Source: Metopolophium dirhodum
Lineage: Eukaryota; Arthropoda; Insecta; Hemiptera; Aphididae
Assembly (NCBI RefSeq): GCF_019925205.1
Contig: NC_083560.1
Span: forward strand, 50,080,270-50,144,269
Reading direction: 5' to 3'
Length of the DNA: 64,000 nucleotides
Shown: positions 12,637 through 25,700 of the stretch, in pieces
Numbering within the stretch: position 1 is the first letter of the stretch
Layout: each line of letters starts with the position of its first letter
Notes under the pieces: model-generated
Database searches by the model: none
What the model was told of the DNA's origin: nothing
The model's input: only the letters and a program-made list of their open reading frames with translations
Program-made: the position numbers and the translations under genes

Positions 12637-12973
12637 GGCATTTTCCCCGCTCCTCGAGTATTTTTATTCTAATATGTTTGTTTTTATTCTTGGACGTTAT
12701 CGCAGTTACACATTTTTTATTTATATTGCCTATCAAATTTTATAAGTGAATTGCTGTAATCCATAATCATGAGCATTTATAAGTATACCTTGGATGTTGT
12801 AAGTCTTGAGTCTTCTCTAGAAGCCCGTAATCTAATCATTGCATAGTTGCAAATATCTTTATATGGCCAAGTTAATAATATTACAAGTTGTAGTTACATT
12901 GCAATTATTTGTTCATAATATTGCATAATATATATCACTTTTGTAGTTTTGTGAATTATGCCATATAATATAT

Positions 12974-13338
12974 TAGTGATTCCCAACCTGGCGGAAGGGT
13001 TGTGGCAAACATAGTCATCACGGAGGGAAAACAATAAAGGTCGGTTATTGTAGCGTATCGCTAAACACTTGTAATATCCGACGAGGTACGAACCCAATCG
13101 AGACAATAGCAGAAGTTTTGGGGTTTTTATTAAAATTGTATAATTTTTATTATCAGTATTATTATAGGTAAGTTTTTATTTATTAATACGAAAAAAAAGG
13201 GTTTTTATAAGTTTATTTTCACCTATTAAAACCAAAAAAACTTTTTTTAAATGGTATATTGGCTTTCAAAGGGAGGAGGGGGACGTGACATTTTTGAAAA
13301 TCTACAGGGCGTGGAATTAAAATATTTGGGAAACACTG
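12974..13338. mobile_element. hAT-like non-autonomous element (about 365 bp)
   Basis: The left end TAGTGATTCCCAACC (12974-12988) and the right end, which reads CAGTGTTTCCCAAA when reverse-complemented (13325-13338), form imperfect terminal inverted repeats. CAGTG-x-TTCCCAA is the characteristic hAT end. No transposase frame lies inside. The flanking 8-mers do not match, so a target-site duplication is not demonstrated and the insertion is presumably old. Confidence 0.45.
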
Positions 13339-14329
13339 AATTAAATGAATTAGTAATATTTTGCATTTTCAAATATATTTTTTGTATGTTAAAAACTTAA
13401 AAACAGTTAACAACTGTTAGTTGGCTTATAGTTGGTTAATATTCACAGGTACAGTCAGCAGTCGCACAGAAGTATTCAAGTTAGGTTAATAAATATTTAA
13501 TTATTATTATTATTCAATACTATCAATAGGTATGTATTTAATATAAAAGTCAACTAGTATGTTACTATATATTTGTTTAGAGCCTTAAGCTTTTTCCTCA
13601 TAAAATATTGTGTTGTTACGATTGTGATTGGTTATTTTTTATAATTTTATAATAAGTTGGGTATTTAATATTTTGCGCATTATTAATATCGCACGGCCTT
13701 GGTCATTTCGCATAATATCGTGTTCGTATAGCGATCGCGATATACCTACAAATTTATGGTGGACAGATAAAATTCTAGCATAGACGAATAACGTAATAAT
13801 ATTGTGTTTGCTTATCTACCTACTGTGCAAAGTTTGTAGTGCCATACAGCTGACGTTCGGCGCGGTGCTGCGATATTGTTGTTACAGTGATTAACAAAGT
13901 GCGATTATATGCGAGTAGTATTTTTCGAGGTCTTTTCCTCCTGCCCGCCCGCTATATTTACGACTGGCGTAATTTACGCGTTAATCGTGATGGTCCGGAA
14001 AAGAGACCATTAGGAGGCGTTAAAGGAGGTGATTTGAAAAAAAAAAAAAAACACCCGCCCGGAGCCGCGCGGTAAACTGCCGTCTCGGGTTAGGGAAAAA
14101 AAAAAACCAAATAAACCACCTAAATATTATATATATTATTATATCGCGTCGTCCGTCGTCCTCCGTCCTTCGTCGTCATCGTTTATACTACCCTTGTAAA
14201 AATGCGCGCGTATAATATATATAGCACCGATGATCGCGGGCACAGTTGCCAGTTATAAATCACGGTAATCCTATATTTAAATAAAGCACTGGCGCGCGCG
14301 GTGAGAGACGAAAAATAATAAATAAAAAT
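13339..14329. other. Spacer with poly-A tracts
   Basis: AT-rich to 13680, then increasingly CpG-rich. Two A-tracts (about 14037-14051 and 14095-14107) follow a G-rich stretch. The 62-codon frame at 13887-14075 ends in poly-Lys from the first tract. No gene is recognised. Confidence 0.4.
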
Positions 14330-14640
14330 AATGTCGTCGTCGCGGAGTCGGGCCGGCCGGGTCGGGTCGGCGGCGGGTCGTTATACCGCCGGAGAGGGCG
14401 CGAGAGCGAAATGAACGGATTTCGGCGCCGCCCGGGGGACGTGGGTGGGCGGGTGGGTGGGGTGGCGTTAAGGTTGCCGAAAGTATAAGTCCGGCTATAA
14501 TTGGTTCAGCTGGCGCGCGAAAAACTCCACTTATCAATACCTCATCACGGGCTCTAGACAACCTGCGGCCCCGCACAGCCGACCAAATCCCGATTCCGCG
14601 TGCGTGCGTGTGTACGTGTGTTGTGCTTTCCACGTCGGTT
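14330..14640. promoter_or_regulatory. Strong GC/CpG-rich island
   Basis: One of the most G+C-rich blocks in the window, with CGGGTCGG iterations (14348-14380), GGGTGGGCGGGTGGGTGG (14441-14458) and many CpGs. The G-triplet spacing gives a G-quadruplex candidate on the plus strand. The 153-codon minus-strand frame (14277-14738) is Pro/Arg-rich because of composition and has no domain. Regulatory role inferred only from composition. Confidence 0.25.
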
Positions 14641-17339
14641 ATCATACGGTAAGCCGCGAATGGTCCAGTGGTCTCCAAACTGTTTTTTTTTTTTTGGTCA
14701 GTAGAAGGAGGAGACGCCGACATTGCACCTACGAGCAAAAATTACCCTTGTACATCTTTTTTACGCGTTTTAACTGCGCCGCCTACCAGCTATCACAGCC
14801 TGCCTATGGACACTTTTTTCTTGTTTTTTTGTCACACTTATTACTTTTCCCCATACGTACTCATAAAAATATAACAATATGTTTAGCCGATGCCAGACAG
14901 CTTAGAGTCGTATCGATTCAGTGCGTACCTGTAATAATTATTATTCTATTGGAACGTTCGCAATCTCGTTAAACGGCCGTACATCATATGATACACTCTT
15001 AAAAGCTATAGTTTGGATACCCCTGCGTCGTATAACAACACTGTACACGGATACTTCGGAAGAGACTCTGTCACCCCTGCTATAATATTGCGTTATATTT
15101 CATATTGTCGTCGGGCCAAGCTCGGCCACCGTATTGTCGTTTATTGTACACACACGAACAGCTATAGAATATACAATTTAAACTTTTCTAATATGCCATC
15201 TCGTACGCACACGGGCGCACACACGTTGCATCGGGGCACGGCTCAAAGGCCGCGTCGCCGAGAGCAAATTCTTCGGTTCGATGTACAAAAATATATAATA
15301 CATAATGTGTAGGTATAGGTAATTATTATGAACACATACATAATATAATATGTCACGAATTGAACCCTCGGAAAACTGCGTCCCTGAGGTGGTTCATTTT
15401 TTTCGAGTTACCTCTGCAGCTCCGGATTTCTCGCCTGCAGTCATCGCGTCATACAGCGTGCACGATGATAATATATATTTTTATCACCGTGACACGATTT
15501 CGCGAGAGAAAAATAAATATTTTATCGAATTATCGCCGCGGTCGTTGCGCGCGATAGGATTTACTTGTAAAACAAAATTCTACTTACGGTACGAGCGAAT
15601 CTCGACGAATAAAAAGGCATGTATATTTTTCTAACTCGTAAACGATTTCATCACCCGTATGTACCTAACCTATACACAGATAATATTTTATTATATTGAA
15701 CGATTTTTGATTTCCGCCGCGTATTCGCGGCGATGTCATCGACAATGTCGAATAATATATATTTTATTCAATTCCGAACACAACTTAAATATTTTGTAGT
15801 ACCTACCTACGTATATTGCCGGCGATGAATATGTATTTATAATGACGTGTATATGATGGTTATATTATTATGTGCGTGTCACTGTATTTTGACGCGTCAA
15901 TCGTGCATATTAAATATTTAGTGCGGGGAGTCGAATGCCGAGCAACGATAAAGGGGCCACTTATCGACCCTAGATCGTAGGAAACTCGGTTTCGAAATGG
16001 GATCAGTGCGAATTCACCCACACATGTGCAATATAAGTATACGTCATACGTGCGGATGTCTGTTTTTCATATATTATTACGCCGTATTGGTTTGCGGACG
16101 GCCACCGAATCGGCGCCGCGGGGAGCGGTGGAAATGCAATATTGTCGCCTCATCCCCCCCACCCCAAAAAAAAAAATTCTGGCTGATGTCGAATGTCTTG
16201 CACAACAGGGCTTTTCGATGACAAAATAAGATGGTAAGATGGTTGCCGAGTGAGGTGTTAGTGTCATATTTGTTTTTTTTTCCTCTTTTTCTTTTCCCTT
16301 CTTTATTATTATTACTATTATTATTATCATGTCTGGGCATGGCTTGTGGATATTATGCATATATATGAAAGGAACACTCTGTGTAACGCTGCAGACAACA
16401 AGAGATACCCGCCCTTCTTCGGCTAAAAGGCTTGGGAAAAGCCCGGATATCGTATTCTTATGCATGCGAAAAGAGCGAAATACGTTTTTATACTCGAGCA
16501 AACATAATAAAACGAGTGTGTATCCATCGGAAAAGTGAATTTTTTTTATCTCTTGCAAATGTGTGTGGTTTTTCTTCTTCTTCTTTTGGTTTATGTCATA
16601 CGCGAGCATATGGGCGGGCCATGGGTCACTGCCAAGCGCTATTTTCAATAACATAAATGGTCTCTTTTCCACAAGGGGCTGACGTCTTTTACCGGATTTA
16701 ATTTTATACGCCGGATGTAAATTGAAACAAAACCCTCTCGGCTTTTGTCGTTCAAATGTTTTGTGAATCCAAATGCAATCAGCCATTGTGTGTTCGCCAC
16801 ATAATCATGTCAACAGCTTTTATGGGAAACATGGGACTTTCAAAATTATTTTCCGTTCGGCTAAAGCCGCATATACAGAGGATTCGAAAATATACAATAT
16901 ACATTTACATATCTTAATAAAGGAATATTTGATATTCATATTATATATTATATACATATTACGTACATATACATGTCCTGAGCTTATTCCAGACAAGGAT
17001 TTTACAAAGTTAAAAGGAAAATAGCGTAAAAGAAAAACACTATCGAAAATATATTTTGTAGACGGACATGCACCCAAACAAACGTCAGTTACGGCTAATT
17101 TTTGGTACTACGTTATTTTTTATTTCATCAAAGTTATAATAGTTAGTTGTTCGTGCGATTCCCCGTGTTTGTCTATATTATGTTAAGCGCCACTTTACTC
17201 GGCCGGTCACATATTAATATATCATAATATGACAACGTCGTGGGTACTTATTTTTATTATTATAAGTGTATATGGTATATAGATGAGTGTGTGTGTGTAT
17301 TTGTGTAAATATACGTTAACGGTGATACGCTATCCCCTC
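14641..17339. other. Mixed-composition spacer with unconvincing frames
   Basis: Several overlapping frames occur: 15350-15634 plus, 94 codons; 16067-16786 minus, 239 codons. None shows a domain, and the longest contains runs of Lys, Ile and Gly made by A, ATT and C tracts. The moderate G+C at 15000-15600 and 16380-16760 might hold conserved non-coding DNA. Poly-A/T tracts lie at about 14682-14693 and 16165-16176. Confidence 0.3.
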
Positions 17340-18240
17340 GACTCTTTTGTACCGACAAACAAAAACCCTCCGTCGCGCGCCGGCAGGTACTTGCTGCCTG
17401 CTCTGTTCGCCCGAAAAGATGAATCTGAAGTTGTTTAAACACGTGGATGTTTAGTATTACCCAGTGATAAGAAGGGGAGGCGAGTGCGGGGAGCGACGGA
17501 TTATAATTCTTTTTATGACTCGGCTAATAAAGTATTTCAAAGCCTCTTTCAGCACCACCACCCGATATCATTACCATACCCCCCATCCCCGGATCCAACA
17601 TCGCCGGAAGAAATTTCCTGTGTGTATACTTATATATACATAATGCTTCCGACAAAGCCGGGCGCAGTCGCCTTTTATATATACACACACACACACAACG
17701 GGGAAAACGATAATATCGAGTGAAAAGTAGCTTTAGCGGGGTATAGTGGAAAAGAAAAAAACCTATTCCGGTCGAGTTTCGTCGTCGTGATGTCAGACAA
17801 AGGATGTCGTCCACCCCCTTCCCACGATCGACGACCCTCCCCTCCGTCCGGTGCCACCACACGGCATATAAAACATGTAATCAAGTGTATATTATTATAT
17901 TATATAGAAAGTTTCTCTCGTGTGTCTGAAGGGTCTTGGGGCGGCGGGCGAAACGATAAGGGGGAAAGAACAGCTCGCCCCGGCGACAATATTATAACCG
18001 CTTAAGCCAGACCCTCCTCTCGCGAGTTATGAAAATTTTTCCATCCTAAACACGTAGAGCCCCGGTTTGACGACAACGCGCGCGTCGAGACAACGATATC
18101 GCGTGTATGTGTGTGTGGGTTGTTGGTGTATGTGTAAGTGAGTGTGTGTCGCAGTCGCCGCCGCCGCTTGATCGAATCACGTAACAATCATGTTTTAAGT
18201 CGACGACCGTTCGGCGGCGACGCGCCACTGTAATATAGGC
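17340..18240. promoter_or_regulatory. GC/CpG-rich island series
   Basis: CpG-rich blocks lie at 17340-17410, 17560-17620, 17775-17870, 17920-17990 and 18060-18230, separated by short AT-rich or CA/GT stretches. Frames on both strands overlap each other and look compositional. No exon is assigned. Confidence 0.2.
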
Positions 18241-18311
18241 AGCTTGTCGGGTGTATAATATAATAACAATATTATTATAGGTCGTTGCGAATAACTGAGG
18301 GTTACGCGATG

Positions 18312-18929
18312 TATACAAGGTGATTTTTTTATCACGAACCACTCATTATTTCAAAAGTATTAATGTTTTTGAAAATATTTTTTTACATACCTAGTTTCAA
18401 GTGGTTAGCAATACAGCGGTTTTATTAAAAAATCATATTTTTTTAAGTTTTTACTTTTTTGAATGACAACATAGAGTTTTAATTTCATATTCCAAAAGCA
18501 GAATATTTTTCTAAGTATTTTAATACACAAAAATCGAATTTAGGACGAGTAGCTTATGAGTTATAAGTATTTAAAGTTTAGACAAGCTGAGTAGGTAGTA
18601 GACAAACATTTTGCGGGTATCTACTATCTAACCCCTTACCACTCCACTCCGCCGATCAAAACTTTAAATACTTATAACTCATAAACTACTCGTCCTAAAT
18701 TCGATTTTTATGAATCGAAATACTTAGAAAAATATTCTGTTTTTGAATATGAAATTAAAGTCGTCATTCAAAAAAGTAAAAAAAACTTAAAAAATTATAA
18801 GGATAAAAAATATAATTTTTTAATAAAAACATGATTTACAACTTGAAACGATTTAAAAAAAAAATTTGCAAAAACATTAATACTTTTTGAAATAATGAGT
18901 GTTTCGTCATAAAAGAATCACCCTGTATA
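18312..18929. mobile_element. Foldback DNA element, family FB-1, copy 1 (618 bp)
   Basis: The ends are TATACAAGGTGATT (18312) and AATCACCCTGTATA (to 18929). The inverted similarity continues inward through most of each arm: ACTCATTATTTCAAAAGTAT on the left answers ATACTTTTTGAAATAATGAG on the right, and both arms share an element resembling TATAACTCATAA-CTACTCGTCC about 60 bp either side of the centre near 18630. The whole element is therefore one long imperfect hairpin with no coding capacity. The end sequence and TA-rich flanks fit a Tc1/mariner-derived palindromic MITE (inference). A second copy lies at 29024-29631 and a rearranged relative at 40025-40475. Confidence 0.8.
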
Positions 18930-21599
18930 GTTTACCCCGTAAAAAAAAATCGAATATATATTGTATTATATCGGAGTATCCGTAGTTAACGCGGAAGTCA
19001 ATTTGCCTTGAGTATATCATCGTCATGACATATATAATGTGCCCACAGGCGCAAATTGCTCAAATTATCTGAGGGGGCTTGAACTTGAGCACCGCGTAAT
19101 ACCAACAAAACGTGTAAGAGTAATAAGTAATAACAAATATGGTTTATTTGAACGGGTTTTTTTTAGCGTGAAGGAGAGGGAAGTCTTAGTAACACACCTA
19201 CTTAAATATCGAACTGTTCGATAATGAATTCTCGTGTCTCTGACTTCAGAATATGTAATCAAATGTTCAATTTTCCACAAAGAATTGTTTTCAATAAATA
19301 TTTACCTAAATTTATTGAAAATGTCCAACATGAGTACAGTTTTTACTTTTCTAGGAACGAAAAATTTAAATTTACAATTAACTGTAAATGTATAATAATT
19401 TATTATTCTTATTATTATATTATCATATAAAATTCATCTATTATAGGCTAAAGCTTTCAACCAGTGATCACAGTCAGAACAGTTGCCTATAGTTAATAAA
19501 TCACATAATAATAACGTTTTCAAACGACAATATGCATATTATTGTAAATTGTAATTTTATATAATCCATATATACTATACAAATCTTGCATTTTAAAAAA
19601 ATATTGTACTTATTTTTATATTACCTACAGTCTTTTAAATATATATACCTATTATAACAATCTATGGGTTCAGTTATTTGGCAATTGGTTATTTGTTGTG
19701 TCATCGTTTTAATATTTAAATTCAATTGACATTTTAGAATAATTATACAAATGCTATTTATTTTTTTTCACCGACGATTTCTGTGATACTGCTATTGAAC
19801 AGAACATTAAATTTTAAAATTTATGATTTCAATATCAAGATGATATTAGGTTATAAATGTAAATATTAAAATATTTCACTTGGTGATCACAACGTAATTC
19901 TAACGTAACAAAATAACAATTGCAATACGCAAACGACAAGATCAAAAAGATTTCAATTCTGCAGACTATTCGGGTTTTATATCGGTTCGTCATCATATTA
20001 TCAATTATATATATACATATATAGTATTGTAGATGATATCTATAGACTAGGCCGCGTTGTATAAAGTTGCTTTGTTGTCGTACATGACGTATTATCCAAT
20101 TATTTCGTATCATTATAATATAAATTGCAATATTATATTGCCGGTAACACATTATGAACTATGTCGTACCTATACAATATTAAACCGATGTCAAAGACCA
20201 CGACGTGTCTGTCGAGTATAGAAAAAGTCGATAATATAACGAATGTTAACACGGAAACCGAACATGACGTATCCTTTTGCAGGGCTGCCTATAGTGCCTA
20301 TATGTATTGTAAGCATAAGTATTACGTACATGCATACGAGCACATTGCACACTATGTACGCATCCGATTGACATTATATTGTATTACAAAGTCAGCTGGG
20401 GTGTTAACGCCATAACAAATCTAAAATAAATTACATACATTGAACGCGAAAATTGTATAAAACGCAATTCTTCAATAATATGCAATGCGTTTTGCTTTGA
20501 AATTTATTGACTTAAAAAATAATTATGTCACAAAAACGTTTATTTATTTTGTTTTGAGATTTTGAGTGGAACAATGAATGTATATTCATTTTACAATGTG
20601 ATATTATTTTTTTGTCTACGGTCATCACCAGCAGAAAAGATGTTTAAATTTTCCATTTTGAAGGTGGTTATTGCTACAAATCGGATCTAGTTGGTACTTT
20701 CTTTATTATTTTGAGAGAGGGCCAAAATTAAAAAAAAAATCTAGTTCTTTTATAATTTATATGAACTTGCAAAAAACGACAGATAGATGGGAATATTTCA
20801 GCAATACCTACTAATAGTTTTTAACAACATTTTTATCAAACAGATTTTGATTTTATGTTGTATTTCAAAAATATAAATAACCGTACACATTTTTTACCAA
20901 TTATATTATATGGTGTAATTTTAATTTTTAAACATGGTTTGATTCCTGTTGTGCTATTTATAGATGTGTGAAATATTTTTTGTTTGAAAGTCAAAATACA
21001 AGATTTCTCATGAGTAGTTTTTAGTTTCTTGCAGTTGCAAAAAAATATCAAAACTCGTTGGTATCATTTCATTTGTGTAGACATTTTAAGTTCAAAATTT
21101 GATGGAAGTGTACGTTTAAAATCATTCTTATTATGATCGTTTCGACTTGAAACATTTTGAAATTACTTATATGTTATAATTTTTAGACACTGCGTGAAAT
21201 TCTAAAAATATTTTGATTAATTTTAAACTGTATATACCATGAACCTATTCACACTGTTCTGCTGTAGGCGTAAAAAAAATGATGACTTCGTCAAAGTCCC
21301 ACCCCTTTTCATTACCTATTAATAAGAGTAGGAAACAACTAGTATATCATTGTAATCGTCGTTCTCTCGTTTTGGAACTTATCTCTCAAGTCCGTGCGCA
21401 AAACGACCGTTAAGTTGAAATCCCACTCAGCACGTCAATATGTTACACTGCAGTAGTGGAAATCCCGTTTTTGACCAGTTGCAGTGTCCGGTGTGCACAG
21501 TGTGCCTCTCGACCGAATGACCTCGTATTTTAGACATTTTACTTTAATATAATATCATGATCGACGACCTAACGCGAATTAAAAATATACGCCGTCGTC
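18930..21599. other. AT-rich spacer, no recognised gene
   Basis: A possible transposon scrap (CTGAGGGGGCTTGAACTTGAG) lies near 19069. Otherwise there are short AT-rich frames without domains. No arrays or strong palindromes were seen. Confidence 0.4.
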
Positions 21600-22450
21600 C
21601 ATCACAGGTGCAGGAACTAGGGATGAAAAAATGATTTCTATAATTTCGTCGGGCTTAACGCTGGCACGAGGGTGCGAGACGCGCCGCGGCCGAGTAATTT
21701 AATGGTTTTGCGCCGGAGAAATCCGGATGAATAACGGCGGCGGCGGAGGAGGATTCAAAAACTTTGGCGGAGCCCATTAAACGTGACAAACTCGACGAGA
21801 TATTTCAAGCTCAAAAGCTCGGGCTCTCGAACGACGAGTCCGATGAATTGTTATTATATAGGTACCTATTATATATTATACAATGCGTACAGTATATACG
21901 CGAGGCCTGGCACTGCAGCAGCAGCACGCTATAGGTGCGACGTCCCTAGCTATTACCACCTACGTATAATAATATTATGTATATTACATATTATCATCAG
22001 GGCTCGTGTATACGATATAATATATTATTTAAACCGTACTCGACGACAATCCTCAAAAACTTGTTAATTGCCGGCTAAGATATTATGCGCGCGCCATGAC
22101 AGGCATACCTACACCTACTGCAGCGACCCTGTAAATCAGGACCGAGGATTACGCGCGTAAGCTTTCGGTATTGTGTGCACGACGCGTTTATTATACGCTC
22201 GACCCCGCGTGGCAAGGCTTTATCACGCGCGTGCACATTTATTATAATACCGTCCAAAAATTAACGTATCGCCCACTACACCCTCCCCCCTCCCCGCCCC
22301 CCAAGTCCCTAAGTGTCCCTCGAGCACGCACCCCGCGTCGACCGCACGCACTCCATCGCCGCCGAACCGCTCTATCCCGTATAATATTATAATATGTATA
22401 GGTGAGACGCGCGCCGAAAGTATAACCCCGGACCGACCTCGGTAAACACC
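21600..22450. promoter_or_regulatory. GC/CpG-rich island
   Basis: CpG-dense blocks occur at 21655-21770 (including GGCGGCGGCGGAGG) and 22080-22430 (including a CCCTCCCCCCTCCCC pyrimidine tract near 22280). Overlapping frames on both strands have compositional bias only. This is a candidate regulatory island; no core promoter is assigned. Confidence 0.25.
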
Positions 22451-22471
22451 AGCGACTTCCGATATTATTAT

Positions 22472-22472
<1 letters not shown>

Positions 22473-22509
<37 letters not shown>
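22473..22509. repeat. (GT)18 microsatellite
   Basis: An uninterrupted GT run at the right edge of the preceding CpG-rich island. Confidence 0.95.
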
Positions 22510-22510
<1 letters not shown>

Positions 22511-25359
22511 ATTCGCGAAACCCGGATGGGACTTAACCAGAGAGACGCGGGTATTAGACGTATATTATTATATTACGGTAAACGAGGTGTGCCTCCCGAA
22601 AAAAAAAACATTCCGTAAACCGTAATTACCGCTGCAGCAGTTATGGGTCACTATATATTATATATGTGTGTTAATAATATTATGTACTGCGGCGCAGTAT
22701 TATGGCAATAATATTTTACACTTATTTGACTTTCGGTTTTTTTCACATTAAAATAGATGTGCGCGTAAGTAATATAATATGAATAACCTATACCTAATAA
22801 TGTGGTTTTTTACTAAAACGGACAGTTATTGATGTTTGATATTATCACCGTACTCGTGCCTACCGCCAGCCGTCTCGCGTATAGCTGACGGCTTTCTTGA
22901 ACGGTTTTTTTTTTACACGTAAATGGGTTTACGAAAATGTATTAAATACAATACTATGTTTCTCTAAAAGTGTGAAATGCCTATAGGTACGTCCAATAAT
23001 TATTAGCACTGTTGAAAACGAAAGATAACGACGACATTCTTGCGACCAAAAAAATATAATAATATATTAGCATTGACTATATGCTGTAATAATTATAGGC
23101 AGATACGATGTAATATATTCAATGATATTAGGCAGGATTAAATAAAAATGTCCGTTTTCTACCGCAATCTAGGTCAGTGCGGACTCCAGCGACGCATATA
23201 GGTATACCTACTGCCGCTGAACGCTATTGTGCCGCTGAAAATATTGTATTGTGAAGCGTATAGTCTCCATCGTCGTTCGGACGAATAGCTGTAAAATAAC
23301 TCGCCTCTTATAATTATATATATATAAGATCACGTGGCCGTTTTTATTATAATATGCGGATTTATTTTTATGGACGTTGCAGCGTTGCAATTACTTCAAT
23401 TACTTACAGTATACAGCAGAATGCATGCTGACGCGCCGATTAAGTCCCGTGACAAATCGTTATGGGTATATACCGACTACAGTCTGACACACATACACAG
23501 AAGCGCACCAGCGAGGGGCGGCGGTCGGCGGCGAGGTGGAAACAGCAGAGATAATCTTATTCATTGCCGCCGCCGCCGAGACGTCGTCTCCCTCCAGCCG
23601 AAAAGAGGCCCTTTGATCTTAGGTTCATTTTAATATGAATTAATTTGAATTTAAATCGCGATCTTTCTATAAAAGACAATATTATTATGGAGGTAGTATA
23701 ACGATACCTAAATATCTACCCACCTACCATATTATATTATACATAGTGAGTTTACGTGTTCTGCATTATTGTGCAGCGGGCGATCTTTGATTTACATAAA
23801 TATACAAGGCTCACAACACTTACGTTTTAGAAATCGTCAATCGTATTAATTAACAATATTTATATAGTATGCTTACTGCAAGTCGTTTTGTACAAACTCT
23901 ATTATATTATACGCATGTCAAATGTATATTTTTTCACCTAACCAAATATTTTATTCTATTCTAATTACAAAATAATTATCGGCATCGTTAAATTGGATTT
24001 TTTTAGTAATTTAAATTTCTCAACTTTTACCCGTATTTTTAAAAGGCATTTAAAAAATAATTAAATGTCTGATTGCTAATCACATTTTAATTCAAATAAA
24101 ACATACTTCAAAAGTTATTACTACTTACCCGTATTTTAATTAAAAAAACAAAACAAACGGCAATCGAGCAATCGACGTGACATAATATTTTGTTTTAAAG
24201 TACAAATGTTATTATATATTTTATTGTTCGTGAAATCGACATATCTTTTAATATTATAACTTTCGTATACCGGCTCAGTTAATTCAATAACGACTCGATT
24301 TGTATTTGTGCATTTATGCCCGCGCAACAATAAGTTAGGCATCCGACGTCTAAGCATTAGTTTTATTTTTTAGTTGCACATTATACAGCCATATAGATAC
24401 ATTTATGCGTTACCTTTAATGACCGTAATTAGGTGAAGGTGACATTTGAAAACGATAATAATAATGTCTAGACTGGAGACATTATATTTTTTTTATGCCT
24501 GACGAAGGCGAATAATGTTTGTAAAATATTAAAACTGACTGTTTTTATTTTTATTTTTGTATTATTGACTGCCTAAGTGATATATTTTAGTACCTACTAT
24601 ACCTATATACAGAAGTATTTCTGTTATGTTATCGAAATACTTACCATACGGAATGACAAGATCTTGTAAGTATGTTATTGTATATTTATTATTTTTATTG
24701 AATAATTTAGGTAGGTATACTATATTAATTTGACTAATTTTGACGAGACAAATTGTGATGGCATTTAGAAATGCATCATCCGCCTCTGCACACAATACTG
24801 GACATCATAATATATTAATAATATGTGTTGTAACTTATAACCAGAGTTCGGATTCGTATGCATTTGCATATTATTACTGGCCGATCGAATTGCATGCTAT
24901 TATGCTAACCAGACAAGCAATATTTTTCATAAAAGTTTGTGATTAAAAAAGGTGGGTAAGTGGATTTCGCTCTGCTGTACAGTAGGTTACAAGTGGGTCA
25001 TTGTACAATGGATGGTATTAAATTTGAATTTAATAATATAATATCATTGTATACGAAAGGCGGAGATGGTTTGTCGGTGTGGATATTTTATATTACCTAT
25101 ATTTATATTGTTATTAGGTACTTATTATTAATAAACGGTAGCCGGTGAGTTGAATCAATATTATAAAATTACAACAAAATAATTAAAATCGTAATTCTTG
25201 GTTATTTCATATGTAATTTCGTTCAAATTTGAACATAAAATAACTATGAATAAAAACTATTTTTGAGATATTTTGATAACAGAATAACCTACTTACGAGG
25301 GACCTTATTTTAAATTTTCAATCCTTACTGTTTTGCTATAAAAGTTGAACATTTTATAA
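22510..25359. other. Spacer, mostly AT-rich
   Basis: A small CpG-rich patch lies at 23510-23600. The phrase GCCTGACGAAGGCGAATAATG at about 24497-24517 resembles the downstream sequence of some retroelements but is too short to assign. No gene is recognised. Confidence 0.35.
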
Positions 25360-25700
25360 ATCTTAACTACAAAATCATTTTGTCAAAATTTAAACTTTAA
25401 ATGATTTTAAAAAAAATTTGTGCATATGTATTTTTAATATTTTTACACTCTATTGTAAGAATATATCAGAAGCCTTGTATTAATATTAAATAATACTACT
25501 GGGCATTTTAAATTTTGACCTCCTCAATGCACCAACTAGGTTCATTTTCCCATCGAACAATAAACTAAAGTTGAAAATTGAAGTATTATTTCGACTACTT
25601 ATCGTGTATACGGACACAACAAATTAAAAAAAAAAAATTTTAAAAACACATCATTGTAAAATCAATGCATTCATCGCTCCGCTCAGAATCTAAAATACAA
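25360..25700 (+). repeat. Dispersed AT-rich repeat family, copy B
   Basis: It starts with CAAAATCATTTTGTCAAAATTTAAACTTTAAATGATT, which parallels 36660-36700 and 457-490. It ends with the module CATTGTAAAATCAATGCATT followed by CTCCGCTCAGAATC (to about 25692), which recurs at 37098-37141 and, inverted, near 12490-12537. The longer motif is given by position because only the ordered blocks matter. Non-coding. Confidence 0.55.

Noticed and set aside
16067..16786. Longest open frame, 239 codons on the minus strand
   Set aside because: It contains Lys, Ile and Gly runs made by A, ATT and C tracts, overlaps several frames in other phases, and shows no domain or signal. Length alone is not evidence here.
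23665..23690. GGAGGTAGTA word resembling the let-7 seed
   Set aside because: The match ends after the seed region and the flanks do not form a pre-miRNA hairpin.
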